A stretch of DNA of 64,000 bases from Kineosporia sp. NBRC 101731. Its GTDB lineage: Bacteria; Actinomycetota; Actinomycetes; Actinomycetales; Kineosporiaceae. The notes under the pieces were generated by a model. That model was not told the origin of the DNA. It was given only the letters and a program-made list of their open reading frames with translations, and made no database searches. Location: assembly GCF_030269305.1 (NCBI RefSeq), contig NZ_BSTC01000003.1, positions 62,001 to 126,000 of the forward strand, given 5' to 3'. Shown here piece after piece: positions 36,769-45,305 of this stretch. The position numbers and the translations under genes were made by a program. The first letter of the stretch is position 1, and the number at the start of each line of letters is the position of its first letter.

Positions 36769-38781
36769 GTGGACACCTGTTCGAACCACGAGTGCGGGGG
36801 CGCGGTCATGGGAGTAGGTGCTTTACTGTCGGCCTGGCCGGATGTCGATCTCACGGGTCTGTCTGCTCTGGATCTACTCGAAGCTATCGATAGTGGTTCC
36901 TGGGCAACCGGTTCTGAGAAGTACTGCATGGGTGCCGTGGCTGCCGCTGAGAGAATCAAACGCAACCTTGATGCGCTCCAGGCCGAATGGCTCACCCGGG
37001 CGGCAGGTCTGGCAGCGCAAGCTCTGCCCTCGAACAGTTCCTTCGATGCAGTCAACGGTATCGAGCTGACCGGCAGTGAGATTGCCCTGTCGCTGGGCCT
37101 GAGTCGTGGCACGGCGATGAACCGGGTCGGTGACTCGATCCAGCTGTGTGAAGATCTGCCGGCGATCCTGGCCCTGGTCCGCGCGGGGAGCCTGGACTGG
37201 CGCACAGCCGTCGCGGTGAAGGCACAGATGCGTCAGGCTCTGCAGCCCGGCACACCGGCCTGGAAGGCTGTGCAGGAGAGCCTGGCGGCGCGGCTGGCGG
37301 GCAAGACCCACGGTCAGGCCACCGATGCTGCCCGGCGCGCGATCCAGAAGATCGACCCTGAGGGCGCCCGCCGGCGGCGAGAGGCCAAGAAGAAAGAACG
37401 CTGTATCCATGCCTACCCCCTGACCGACGGGATGGGAGGGATCGATGCTGTCCTGCAGGCCGACGACGTGATGCTGATCCACTCGGTCCTGGACGCCCTG
37501 GCCGATGCCTGCCGTGACTACTCACGTCGGGCCGGGAACCCCGACCCCCGCAGCCACCAGGAACGCCGGGCCGACGCGTTCGTGGCCATTTTCCGCGCCA
37601 TCCACCACCACACCCCGCTGCCGTTCATCCCGACGCCGTCAGAAGCGACCGATACCTTCAGCGGCCGTGTCGTGCCCTGCGACCACCCCGACGCCCCGGC
37701 CCCGGCAGTGTCCGATCCACAGAGCTCATCCACGACCCTTGACCCGTCAGGCAGCCCGAGCCCTTCGAGTCCGTCAGCCGCCCAGAACTCTTCGAGCTCG
37801 TCAGGCCCCCCGCATCCTGTGGACGCGCATAGCCGTCCGGGCGCGTCACGACGCCCCCAGACGCCGAAGGCATCGAGTAGTCCCAGCTCCTTCGAACCAT
37901 CATCGACCCCGACCGGCTCCTACATCCTGGGCTGGTGGCTGCCACCAGCGCTTCCGACCCAGCAAGGCCGCAAGCCCTACCTGGTCGTTACCATCAGCGC
38001 CGACACCCTGCTGGGAACCAACGACCTACCTGGCGAACTCCGCCGCCACGGCGCCGTCCCCGCCGACCTCGCCCGCGAAATAGCCCGCCAGGCAGGCCGC
38101 GTCACCGTCATCCCGGTCACCGGGACCAAACACCCCCAGGCCGACAACACCCCAGCCGACGGCCCTGGGCCTGATAGTGCCCAGTCCGGCAACACCCAAG
38201 CCGACGGCCCTCAGCCCCACCGCGCCCAGTCCGGCAGCGCCCAAGCCGGCAGCGCCGAGCCTGACAGTGCCCGGACCAGCAGCTCTCAGCCTGGCGGCCG
38301 GCAGCCCCACGGCCCCGGCGACCAGGCCCACTGCCCCGAAACCTCACCTCGCTACAAGCCCCGCCAGAGCGTCATCGACCAAGTCCTGGGCCGCTTCCAG
38401 CACTGCGTCCACCCCGGCTGCACGCGCGACGCCGCACAATGCGACATCGACCATGCCATCCCCTTCGCCAAGGGCGGAAAATCCTGCCCCTGCAACCTCA
38501 TCCCACTCTGCCGAGCTCACCACCGCCTCAAGACCCACGGCGGCTGGACCCTACGCCTGACCCGCCCCGACGAACCGTACCCGGCAGGAACGATCGAATG
38601 GCAAAGCCGCCTCGGACAACACCACACTCAAACCCCCGAACCCCTCCCCGGCGAACCCGACCACGCCGGCCGAGATCGGATCCGCCAACTGGAATGGATC
38701 CAGGAGCTACACCGCATCAACCCCACCAACCAAACGAAACCAACTACCCCCGAAATCAAATGGGGTGAGCCGCCCTTCTGA
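36769..38781 (+). CDS. DUF222 / HNH endonuclease domain protein (13E12 repeat family)
   Basis: A 670-residue protein with an N-terminal DUF222 region (about residues 30-290; AAAERIKRNLDALQAEWL, EIALSLGLSRGTAMNRV) and a C-terminal HNH nuclease motif (HCVHPGCTRDAAQCDIDHAI, then NLIPLCRAHHRLKTHGGW; HNH His at about residue 561). The 230-residue linker is Ser/Pro-rich, then contains 15-residue repeats. Actinomycete genomes often carry many such genes, thought to be mobile or selfish, with role unproven. The GTG at 36769 has a poor ribosome site; an ATG at 36808 is an alternative. The 3' part uses more A-ending codons than its neighbours, a sign of transfer. Confidence 0.85.
   Translation: MDTCSNHECGGAVMGVGALLSAWPDVDLTGLSALDLLEAIDSGSWATGSEKYCMGAVAAAERIKRNLDALQAEWLTRAAGLAAQALPSNSSFDAVNGIELTGSEIALSLGLSRGTAMNRVGDSIQLCEDLPAILALVRAGSLDWRTAVAVKAQMRQALQPGTPAWKAVQESLAARLAGKTHGQATDAARRAIQKIDPEGARRRREAKKKERCIHAYPLTDGMGGIDAVLQADDVMLIHSVLDALADACRDYSRRAGNPDPRSHQERRADAFVAIFRAIHHHTPLPFIPTPSEATDTFSGRVVPCDHPDAPAPAVSDPQSSSTTLDPSGSPSPSSPSAAQNSSSSSGPPHPVDAHSRPGASRRPQTPKASSSPSSFEPSSTPTGSYILGWWLPPALPTQQGRKPYLVVTISADTLLGTNDLPGELRRHGAVPADLAREIARQAGRVTVIPVTGTKHPQADNTPADGPGPDSAQSGNTQADGPQPHRAQSGSAQAGSAEPDSARTSSSQPGGRQPHGPGDQAHCPETSPRYKPRQSVIDQVLGRFQHCVHPGCTRDAAQCDIDHAIPFAKGGKSCPCNLIPLCRAHHRLKTHGGWTLRLTRPDEPYPAGTIEWQSRLGQHHTQTPEPLPGEPDHAGRDRIRQLEWIQELHRINPTNQTKPTTPEIKWGEPPF
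38140..38330 (+). repeat. Imperfect 45 bp tandem repeats in the HNH linker
   Basis: The linker repeats a 15-residue unit three to four times (units begin SAQSGNTQADG, RAQSGSAQAGS, SARTSSSQPGG). At DNA level GCCCAGTCCGGCA occurs twice. The repeats encode a flexible hydrophilic spacer and are a likely site of length variation. Confidence 0.7.
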
Positions 38782-39069
38782 GTAGGCATCGGGAACACTC
38801 CCGGGACCGGACATGCCGTACGCCCGTCCCCGGGACGACACCCCCTGCCTAGACATCAGCGTCAGCAGTACGAGCTACCGGACGAATGAGGAAGGCGAGG
38901 ACCCGCCAGCCGTTCGCTGCCCTGCGTAACCCGCCATCGTCAGCAGGGTCACACCAACATTGCTCGCGTCGTCCGTGTGCCTCACACGGCGCGAATGACG
39001 TTATGCAGGCCGTGGCCAGAACGAAGCCACTACGCGACGACCCTGATGTGGGGGCGGTCGGGGCGCCTG
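38782..39069. other. Intergenic region without a recognised gene
   Basis: A reverse-strand frame of 74 codons ends near 38849 but has no family match or ribosome binding site. No hairpin terminator was seen after the HNH gene. Confidence 0.3.
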
Positions 39070-39089
39070 TCACGAGGTGGAAAGAGTCT

Positions 39090-39408
39090 TCACCGCGGAT
39101 GAATGGTTCGCCGGGTGGTGCAGGACTCGAACTCGAGCACGAAGAACGAGCGCTGCGGGCCGATGCACGTTCTCGTCACGATGCCTTCGGACCCCAGCGG
39201 GTCCCGAGTGCTGTCGGTGACCACTCTGACCCGCCCGGAGGCCGTCGTGCGGTAGGTCTGCGTGATGGGCGCACCCTCGGTGGTCGGGAAGGTCTGCTTC
39301 AACCGGGCGGGCGTCCCGGCCGCCATCGCGTCCATCAGACAGTTCGCTGCCTCGTCGCTCGCACCGTCGCAACCGGCGAGAACTGCCAGCAGGCAATCCG
39401 GTCAGGGC
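39090..39408 (-). pseudogene. Small lipoprotein gene that has lost its start
   Basis: The reverse-strand frame reads CLLAVLAGCDGASDEAANCL, a lipobox (LAGC) with its hydrophobic run, then QTFPTTEGAPITQTYRTTA, GSEGIVTRTCIGP and FFVLEFESC to the stop at 39090. A TGA lies just before the first recognisable residues and there is no start codon or charged N-terminus, so the 5' end has been removed. The upstream DNA is instead the middle of an MFS gene, so a deletion joined the two. No family recognised for the mature part. Confidence 0.6.
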
Positions 39409-40167
39409 CGGGACGTCGTGGGCCACAGCGTACGCGGTGATCGCCACGCCGATACCGCCGAAGAAGAACCCCAGGGCCAGGTGGGAGGCGACCAGGACGG
39501 CGAAGGGACGGGTGAGAAGTCGTCTGCCCGGGCGGTGATCGCGGGAAGTGCGATCCGGCGCCGGTTCGCTCGACCGGGCGGTCAGCAACCCAGTGATTCC
39601 CACGACGATCAGGAGGTTAGAGAGTACGAGGCCGGACCATGGGGCGATCATCGCGCCGAGCGTGGTCACCAGGACCGGGCCGATCAGGAAGACCAAGTCG
39701 TTCAGCACACCTTCCAGCGACAAGGCCGTTCTCAGCGCGTCGGCCGATCCCAGCGATGTACGCCACCGGGCGGCCGCGAGCGCACCGACGGGTGGAGCGG
39801 TTCCGCCGGCGATACCGGCCAGCAGGAACATCATTGATACCGGCCCGGCGGCCGCGCAGCCCAGGACGAATCCCAGGGTGGAGGCGGTGAAGACTGCTGT
39901 CGTGACCGTGATGACAGGCTTTTGTCCCCGCCGATCAACCAGCCGTGCGACCTGGGGCCCCACCACCGCGTCCACGGCCGTGAAGATGCCCGTGACCGTG
40001 CCCGCCAGTCCCCATGAGCTGGAAGACCCCAGGACAGACCACATCATGGCCAGCCCGGTCATGGCCACGCCCAGCCGCGCGATGGCGGCGGGTACAAAGA
40101 ACCGGGTGGCGCCAGGTGAACCGAGTACGTGCCGATAACGGCGAACAGAAATGTGACCTGTGGTCAA
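39403..40167 (-). pseudogene. MFS transporter gene, C-terminal half deleted
   Basis: From a TTG at 40167 (GGAG seven bases upstream on the coding strand) the frame encodes a normal MFS N-terminal half: RRYRHVLGSPGATRFFVP, VARLVDRRGQKPVITV as motif A, and helices through FAVLVASHLALGFFFGGIGV. After AYAVAHDVPAL (about residue 252) the DNA becomes the lipoprotein gene read in another frame, giving an unrelated Arg-rich tail to the stop at 39070. Five or so C-terminal helices are missing. It belongs to the same subfamily as the intact transporter at 17391-18749. Confidence 0.7.
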
Positions 40168-40272
40168 TGTGAGACTCCAGCGGACTTAACGCAAGCCGCC
40201 AGACAGGTCGGACTGGGTCATCGGCTTGCGGCACCCAGGGCGTCTTGCTTCAGACCGTGGTGCCAACCGAAA

Positions 40273-40307
40273 AGCGCCCTGCCCGCGAGAAGATCGGGCA
40301 GGGCGCT
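40273..40307 (-). terminator. Hairpin terminator with T-run after the FGGY kinase
   Basis: AGCGCCCTGCCCG (40273-40285) pairs with CGGGCAGGGCGCT (40295-40307). On the minus strand the stem is followed by TTTTC, giving a classical intrinsic terminator. Confidence 0.85.
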
Positions 40308-40320
40308 GATGCTCAGGTGA

Positions 40321-41940
40321 TCAGTGGACCGTGCTGATCGCGGCCCGCTCGACCTCGAGGCCGGTGTTCCAGCGCTCGAGGAAGGCGGCGTAGTCCGCGA
40401 TGCTCTCGGGCGTGGGGACGACGACCTGTGCTTCCGAGGCGGCGAAGACCACGTCGTTCAGCCAGGTTCCGAGGCCCTGTTCGGCGACGGAGGTCTCGCG
40501 GGCCGCGGCGGCATAGGCGGCCAGGAGAGCGATGCCCCAGGAACCGCCCTCGCCCGCACCCTCGCCGACGGCGACGGGGGAGCCGACGGCCGCGGCCAGG
40601 GCGTTCTGGGCGACGCCGCCGGTGCGGAACAGGCCGCCGTGGGCGAACATCGTGTCGACGGTCGCCCCTTCCGCGGTCAGCACCCGCATGCCCAGGCTCA
40701 GGGTCGCGAAGACGCCGTACAGCTGGGCGCGCCCGAAGCCGGCCAGGGTCAGCCGGGAGCCGGGGGTGCGCACGAACAGCGGGCGGCCCTCGTCCGTGCC
40801 GGCGATCGGTTCCCCGGAGAGCAGGTTGTAGGCGAGCAGGCCGTCGGCGTCGGTGTCCGCGTCGAGGGCCTTACCCAGCACGGCCTGGAACACGGCGTCC
40901 GGGTCGGGTGTGTGACCCAGGGCGGCGGCGAACTCGGTGAACAGCGACACCCAGGCGCCCAGTTCGCTGGACCCGTTGTTGCAGTGCACCATCGCGACCG
41001 GGCGGGCGTCGGGGGTGGTGACCAGGTCGATCTCGTGGTGCGCGTTCTGCAGCGGCTTCTCGAGCACGATCATCGCGAAGATGCTGGTGCCGGCGCTGAC
41101 GTTGCCGGTGCGCGGGCGCACCGAGTTGGTCGCGACCATGCCGGTGCCGGCGTCACCCTCCGGCGGGCACAGCAGGATCCCCGGCTGCAGCGTGCCGCTC
41201 GGGTCGAGCAGTGCCGCGCCCTGGGCGGTGAGGGTTCCGGCGTCCGCCCCGGCCGACAGCACGGTCGGCAGCAGCTCGGCCAGGTGGCCGGTGTGGCCCT
41301 GGGCCGCGGCCAGCTCGTCGAAGCGCTCCAGCAGCGCGGCGTCGTAGCCACCGGTCGCGGAGTCGATCGGGAACATGCCTGACGCGTCGCCCACGCCGAG
41401 CACGTGCTGGCCGGTCAGGAGCCGGTGCACGTAACCGGCGAGCGTCGTCAGCTGCCGGGTCTGCGGCACGTGGGCCTCGTGGTCGAGCACGGCCTGGTAG
41501 AAGTGCGCCACCGACCAGCGCAGCGGGATGTTCAGCCCGAACGCCCCGGAGAGCACCTCGGCGGCCGGCCCGGTGTTGGTGTTGCGCCAGGTGCGGAACG
41601 GCACCAGCAGCTCGTCGTCCTCCCCGAACGCGAGGTAGCCGTGCATCATCGCCGAGACGCCGATGGCGCCGTAGGTCGTCGGCTGCACCTCGTACCGCGT
41701 CACGACCGCGGAGAGCAGTTCCGCGTAGGCGGCCTGCATTCCCTCGTGCACGGCCTCCAGCGCATATGTCCACAGCCCGTCGACGAGCTGGTTCTCCCAG
41801 GTGGACGAGCCGGTGGCCAGGGTGACGCCCGCATCGTCGATCAGGCTGGCCTTGATCCGGGTCGAACCGAACTCGATGCCCAGCGCGGTGCGTCCCGCGA
41901 CGATGGACTCTTGGGCCGCCGCAGTCTTACGGGTGGTCAT
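40321..41940 (-). CDS. FGGY-family carbohydrate kinase
   Basis: A 539-residue sugar kinase that phosphorylates a ketose or polyol with ATP. The N-terminal phosphate-binding loop reads GIEFGSTRIKASLID, then ISAMMHGY-like GVSAMMHGYLAFG in the sugar-binding domain and SAGTSIFAMIV and HGGLFRTGGVAQNALAAAV in the C-terminal ATP-binding domain. Length and motifs suit the L-ribulokinase/xylulokinase branch, though the substrate is undecided. It is transcribed alone, divergent from the flavodoxin-like gene, with a classical terminator. No isomerase, epimerase or sugar transporter is adjacent. Confidence 0.8.
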   Translation of the reverse strand: MTTRKTAAAQESIVAGRTALGIEFGSTRIKASLIDDAGVTLATGSSTWENQLVDGLWTYALEAVHEGMQAAYAELLSAVVTRYEVQPTTYGAIGVSAMMHGYLAFGEDDELLVPFRTWRNTNTGPAAEVLSGAFGLNIPLRWSVAHFYQAVLDHEAHVPQTRQLTTLAGYVHRLLTGQHVLGVGDASGMFPIDSATGGYDAALLERFDELAAAQGHTGHLAELLPTVLSAGADAGTLTAQGAALLDPSGTLQPGILLCPPEGDAGTGMVATNSVRPRTGNVSAGTSIFAMIVLEKPLQNAHHEIDLVTTPDARPVAMVHCNNGSSELGAWVSLFTEFAAALGHTPDPDAVFQAVLGKALDADTDADGLLAYNLLSGEPIAGTDEGRPLFVRTPGSRLTLAGFGRAQLYGVFATLSLGMRVLTAEGATVDTMFAHGGLFRTGGVAQNALAAAVGSPVAVGEGAGEGGSWGIALLAAYAAAARETSVAEQGLGTWLNDVVFAASEAQVVVPTPESIADYAAFLERWNTGLEVERAAISTVH

Positions 41941-42201
41941 GGGGGGTCGTACTCCGTCCTTGGGGGGTGCAGGTCACACGGGTGCTCGTGGGACTCCAGC
42001 AGAGACGGTACCCACCTGTCGGCCTGTCTCGTCCTCTGCGAGCGGGTGAAGTCTCAGGAGCGATGCCGAATCCGGACATCGGGTGCCAAAGCCGGTGGGC
42101 GGGCGCGGGACCAACTGCGGTCGGACCAGGACCTTGGTACCTGCCCGATGTGTCCGGACAGGACGAGAGTGGGAACCGTGCCCGCGACCCGAGGAGCCCC
42201 G

Positions 42202-42681
42202 TTGAACGTCCTGATCGTCATCGAGTCCTGCTTCGGCAACACCCAGATGTTCGCCGAGGCCGTCGGCAACGGACTGACCGGACGCGGGGCCACCGTCACC
42301 GTGACACCGGCGGCCGAGGCCGGCCCCGACGCCCTTGACGGCGTCGACCTGCTGATCGTCGGCGCGCCCACCCACAGCCGGGGTCTGCCCGGCCCGGCCT
42401 CCCGGCGCAGCGCGGTGACCCAGGGCGCGAACCCGGTCCGCACCGGCGTGGCCGAGTGGCTCGACGCGATGCCGGAGTACCACGGCCGGGCCGCGGCCTT
42501 CGACAGCGTGACCGGGACGAGCTTCCTCAACGGCTCGGCCGCGAAGAAGATCGTCAAGCGTCTGCAGCGCAACCTGGTCCCGGTGGCTGCCAGCGACAGC
42601 TTCCTGGTCGGGGCCGCCGCGGGCCCGCCGGTCGACGGGGAACTGGAGCGGGCCGAGAAATTCGGCGCCTCCCTCGCCTGA
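42202..42681 (+). CDS. Flavodoxin-like protein
   Basis: A 159-residue flavodoxin fold protein. The FMN phosphate loop is IESCFGNTQMFAEAV near the N-terminus, with LLIVGAPTHSRGLP and AAAFDSVTG as the later flavin-contacting segments. It probably carries electrons or senses redox state. The TTG at 42202 was chosen because GAGGAG lies six bases upstream; an in-frame GTG at 42178 is an alternative. It is divergent from the FGGY kinase, and the palindromic element begins 67 bases after its stop. Confidence 0.8.
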   Translation: MNVLIVIESCFGNTQMFAEAVGNGLTGRGATVTVTPAAEAGPDALDGVDLLIVGAPTHSRGLPGPASRRSAVTQGANPVRTGVAEWLDAMPEYHGRAAAFDSVTGTSFLNGSAAKKIVKRLQRNLVPVAASDSFLVGAAAGPPVDGELERAEKFGASLA

Positions 42682-42748
42682 TCCCCGGTTCACGAGTCCG
42701 GATCGCGCACCGTTCCTCCGGGCCATCGGCGGGGCCACGAACCCTGAC

Positions 42749-42800
42749 CGTTGTGTACACCTGGTACATCCGGTACCGGATGTACCAGGTGTACACAACG
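42749..42800. repeat. 52 bp perfect palindrome, copy 2 of the GTAC element
   Basis: Loopless perfect palindrome centred between 42774 and 42775. The inner 46 bases (42752-42797) are identical to those of copy 1, including five GTAC words at 9-base spacing. The first flanking base pair is T/A here and A/T in copy 1, so pairing is kept although the bases differ. It lies in the gap after the flavodoxin-like gene, in the place a terminator would occupy. Confidence 0.9.
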
Positions 42801-42864
42801 CGTGTCATCCGTTCCTGGTCTACGGGATGTGCTGACCTGGCGGTCGCCACGGGATGGGCCCGGA

Positions 42865-43069
42865 TCAGGAGGCCTCGATCTGCCCCAGCTCCGTGACCAG
42901 CTCGATCACCCGGTAGGCCTCGGCCGTGTCCCGGGCTGTGAAGGCGATCGTGCGCATCGGCGACCGTGACGGCCGCGGCGGGAACAACGTCCATCATTCC
43001 CGCGACCACCGCATTGACATCGGCCGTCATGAGGACCCGGCCCTCATGATTCGCAGTAGCCCGAACCAT
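42865..43069 (-). pseudogene. Frameshifted remnant of an unidentified gene
   Basis: A reverse-strand frame from an ATG at 43069 reads NHEGRVLMTADVNAVVAGMM and then AAVTVADA. A one-base shift continues as RTIAFTARDTAEAYRVIELV and TELGQIEAS to a stop at 42865. Both halves read like ordinary protein, while each frame alone turns into Arg/Gly-rich noise after the switch, pointing to a frameshift in a once-real gene. The family is not recognised. Confidence 0.3.
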
Positions 43070-43090
43070 TGCCGTGGGAGGGTCGGCCCC

Positions 43091-43870
43091 ATGGTGAAGA
43101 ACGACCAACAGGCCCTCGGCGAGACCTTCGCGCGGCTGCACGACGGCCCGGGGGCCCTCGTCATGCCCAATCCCTGGGACGCGGGCAGTGCCCGCCTGCT
43201 GGAGCAGCTGGGGTTCCGGGCCCTGGCCACGACCAGCGGGGGACTGGCTCTCTCCCAGGGGGTTTCGGATGGTCAGGGGTGTTTGAGGCGGGTTCAGGTG
43301 CTGGAGAGTCTGGCCTCGATCGTGGCCGCCACCTCGCTGCCGGTCACGGCCGATCTGGAGAGCGGTTACGGTGACAGCCCGGAGAGCGTGGCCGAAATGG
43401 TCCGGCTCGCAGCCGCGGTCGGGGCCGTCGGGTGCTCGATCGAAGACACCACCGGCCGGCCGGACGACCCGATCCGTCCTCTGCCCGAAGCCCTGGAACG
43501 GGCCGAGGCGGCCGTTGCCGCCGCCCGCGAACTGCCGTTCCTGTTCACCCTGACCCTGCGGGCCGACAACTTCTTCGCCGGGCGCCCTGACCTTGACGAT
43601 ACGATCACCCGGCTGAAGGCCTTCGAGAAGATCGGGGCCGATGTGGTGTACGCGCCGGGGCTCACCGATTTCCCGGCGATCCGGAAGGTGGTGGACGCGG
43701 TGTCGGTGCCGGTGAACGTGCTCGCCATTCCCGGGTTCTCGGTGGACGCGCTCGCGGCCGGCGGTGTCCGCCGGGTGAGTATCGGGTCACGGCTGGCCCG
43801 CGTCGCCTACGCCCGGGCGTTAGCCGCCGCCCGGGAACTGCTGGAGCAGGGCACGGTCGAGTTCGCGTGA
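43091..43870 (+). CDS. Isocitrate lyase / PEP mutase family protein
   Basis: A 259-residue TIM-barrel enzyme of the PEP mutase/isocitrate lyase superfamily. Metal and substrate motifs are visible: MPNPWDAGSARLLEQLGFRA, TADLESGYGDSPE and GCSIEDTTGR. The later barrel strands are TLTLRADNFFAG, GADVVYAPGL and VNVLAIPG. Members cleave C-C or C-P bonds in 2-methylisocitrate, oxaloacetate and similar acids; the substrate here is undecided. The ATG at 43091 follows GGGAGG. It overlaps by four bases (GTGA) the broken hydroxyacid dehydrogenase gene, so the two once formed an operon. Confidence 0.8.
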   Translation: MVKNDQQALGETFARLHDGPGALVMPNPWDAGSARLLEQLGFRALATTSGGLALSQGVSDGQGCLRRVQVLESLASIVAATSLPVTADLESGYGDSPESVAEMVRLAAAVGAVGCSIEDTTGRPDDPIRPLPEALERAEAAVAAARELPFLFTLTLRADNFFAGRPDLDDTITRLKAFEKIGADVVYAPGLTDFPAIRKVVDAVSVPVNVLAIPGFSVDALAAGGVRRVSIGSRLARVAYARALAAARELLEQGTVEFA

Positions 43871-44432
43871 GGAGGATCCTGCTCGTCGAACCGGCCCAGG
43901 CCCATCTGCTGCGGGAAGAAGTGACTGCTTACCGGGAGCGGGGCTGGGAGGTGCACGTCAACACCTTTCGGCATGCCGAGGTCGATGTCCCGCGAGAAGG
44001 ACTGCCGCTGTATCGGTTCGACCCGTCCCACGCCGAGGCCGTCAGTACGGCCATCACGGATGCCGCGGGGTTCGATGCGATCAAGGTGAGATCGTCCACC
44101 CGCTACGGTGAATCGTTCTTCAGGGAGACGACTCGACCCGGGACCTGATCGACGAGCAGGTTCTGGCCGACATGAAACCCGGCTCGGTGCTGGTGAACAC
44201 GGCACGGGGCGGTCTGGTGGACGAAATCGCTCTGGACCGGGCGTTGCGTGACCCCCGGGCACCGATTGCCGTCGCCGCGGTGGACGTGTTCCGCACCGAG
44301 GGCCCGGACCGCGCGTCACCGCTGATCGGCAACCCCTACTGCCTCCTGTCCCCGCACGTCGCCGGGATGACCTGGTCGGCGATGCGGCAGGCCGTGTCCG
44401 ACCTCTGCGCCCGGATCACCGCGGTCCGATGA
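43867..44432 (+). pseudogene. D-isomer 2-hydroxyacid dehydrogenase with internal deletion
   Basis: The first piece (from 43867) reads RRILLVEPAQAHLL and ends FDAIKVRSSTRYGESFF, the N-terminal substrate-domain pattern (xDAIxVRSxTR). It stops soon after, at 44148. The second piece, in another frame, runs DSTRDLIDEQVLADMKPGSV, LVNTARGGLVDEIAL and LSPHVAGMTWSAM to 44432. The 130 or so residues between, which hold the NAD-binding glycine motif and catalytic Arg, are missing. The C-terminal piece alone has no ribosome site. Clearly inactive. Confidence 0.75.
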
Positions 44433-45186
44433 CGTCTGGGCCCCGGTGCGGTTCGGCCGGTGCCGGCGGGCTGGGCGTTCTGGCGAGTCCGGACGAAGAG
44501 AGCCAGCGCTGAATAGTTTTCGCGACGGTGTCGGGGGCGTCCAGGTGCACCGCGTGCCCGGCGCCGGAGATCATGGCCAGCTCCACGTCGGCGCCCAGGG
44601 AGGTGAGGCGCTGGCGGGTCGGCGGTCGCGTCACCGCGTCGTCCGCACCGTAGATCACGAGCGTGGGGACGCTGATGCTCATCGACGGTGAGGGCGGCAG
44701 GTCCGCGGCGGCCTGGCGGGCGGGCAACCCCAGGCGCGCCAGGTCGGCCGCCACCAGGGAGCGCGCGGTCGGGCCGGTGGCGTACAGCTCCACGAGGCTC
44801 GCGTCGGCGTCGGCCCGGCCGGTGAGGATCCCGGCGGCCAGCGACTGGTACTCCCGGGAGAACTGCTCCGGACCCGGCACCCCGCCCAGCAGCACGCACC
44901 CGGCGATGCCCCGGGTGCCGGAGGCCGCCAGGCGGTGGGCGAGCGCGGCCGTACTCATCGAGAACGCGATCACCAGCACCGGCTCCGTCGCCTCGCCGAG
45001 CGCGCGGTCCAGACCCTCCACCCACACCCGCGGGTCGGCCGGGTCTTCGCTCTCCGAGATCACCCGGCTACCGTGACCGGGCAGTTCCACGGCCACGGCG
45101 GTGGGGGCGGGCTCGCCCCAGATGGCGAGGAGCGGTCCCCACGAGGCCGCGGTCAGGCCGTATCCGCTGATGAGGATCATTTCCAT
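44416..45186 (-). CDS. Alpha/beta hydrolase
   Basis: A 256-residue alpha/beta hydrolase fold protein. The nucleophile elbow reads VIAFSMSTAAL, with Ser76 but Ala and Ser replacing the glycines of GxSxG, which is unusual. The acid lies in LVIYGADDAVT and the catalytic His in GAGHAVHLDAP. The N-terminal LISGYGLTAASWGPLL corresponds to the oxyanion region. Substrate unknown. Its 3' end overlaps the broken dehydrogenase gene by 17 bases in opposite orientation. Ribosome site upstream on the coding strand: GGATGGAA. Confidence 0.75.
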   Translation of the reverse strand: MEMILISGYGLTAASWGPLLAIWGEPAPTAVAVELPGHGSRVISESEDPADPRVWVEGLDRALGEATEPVLVIAFSMSTAALAHRLAASGTRGIAGCVLLGGVPGPEQFSREYQSLAAGILTGRADADASLVELYATGPTARSLVAADLARLGLPARQAAADLPPSPSMSISVPTLVIYGADDAVTRPPTRQRLTSLGADVELAMISGAGHAVHLDAPDTVAKTIQRWLSSSGLARTPSPPAPAEPHRGPDVIGPR

Positions 45187-45305
45187 CCGCCGACCGTATC
45201 CGGCCTCCGGCGCCGTTCATTCGATCGGGGCCAGGCTTAACGGTCTGCTGCGCAACGGTTATCGTGCGCCTGCACACAAGGTCTGCCCGATGGGGCAGCG
45301 GAGGG

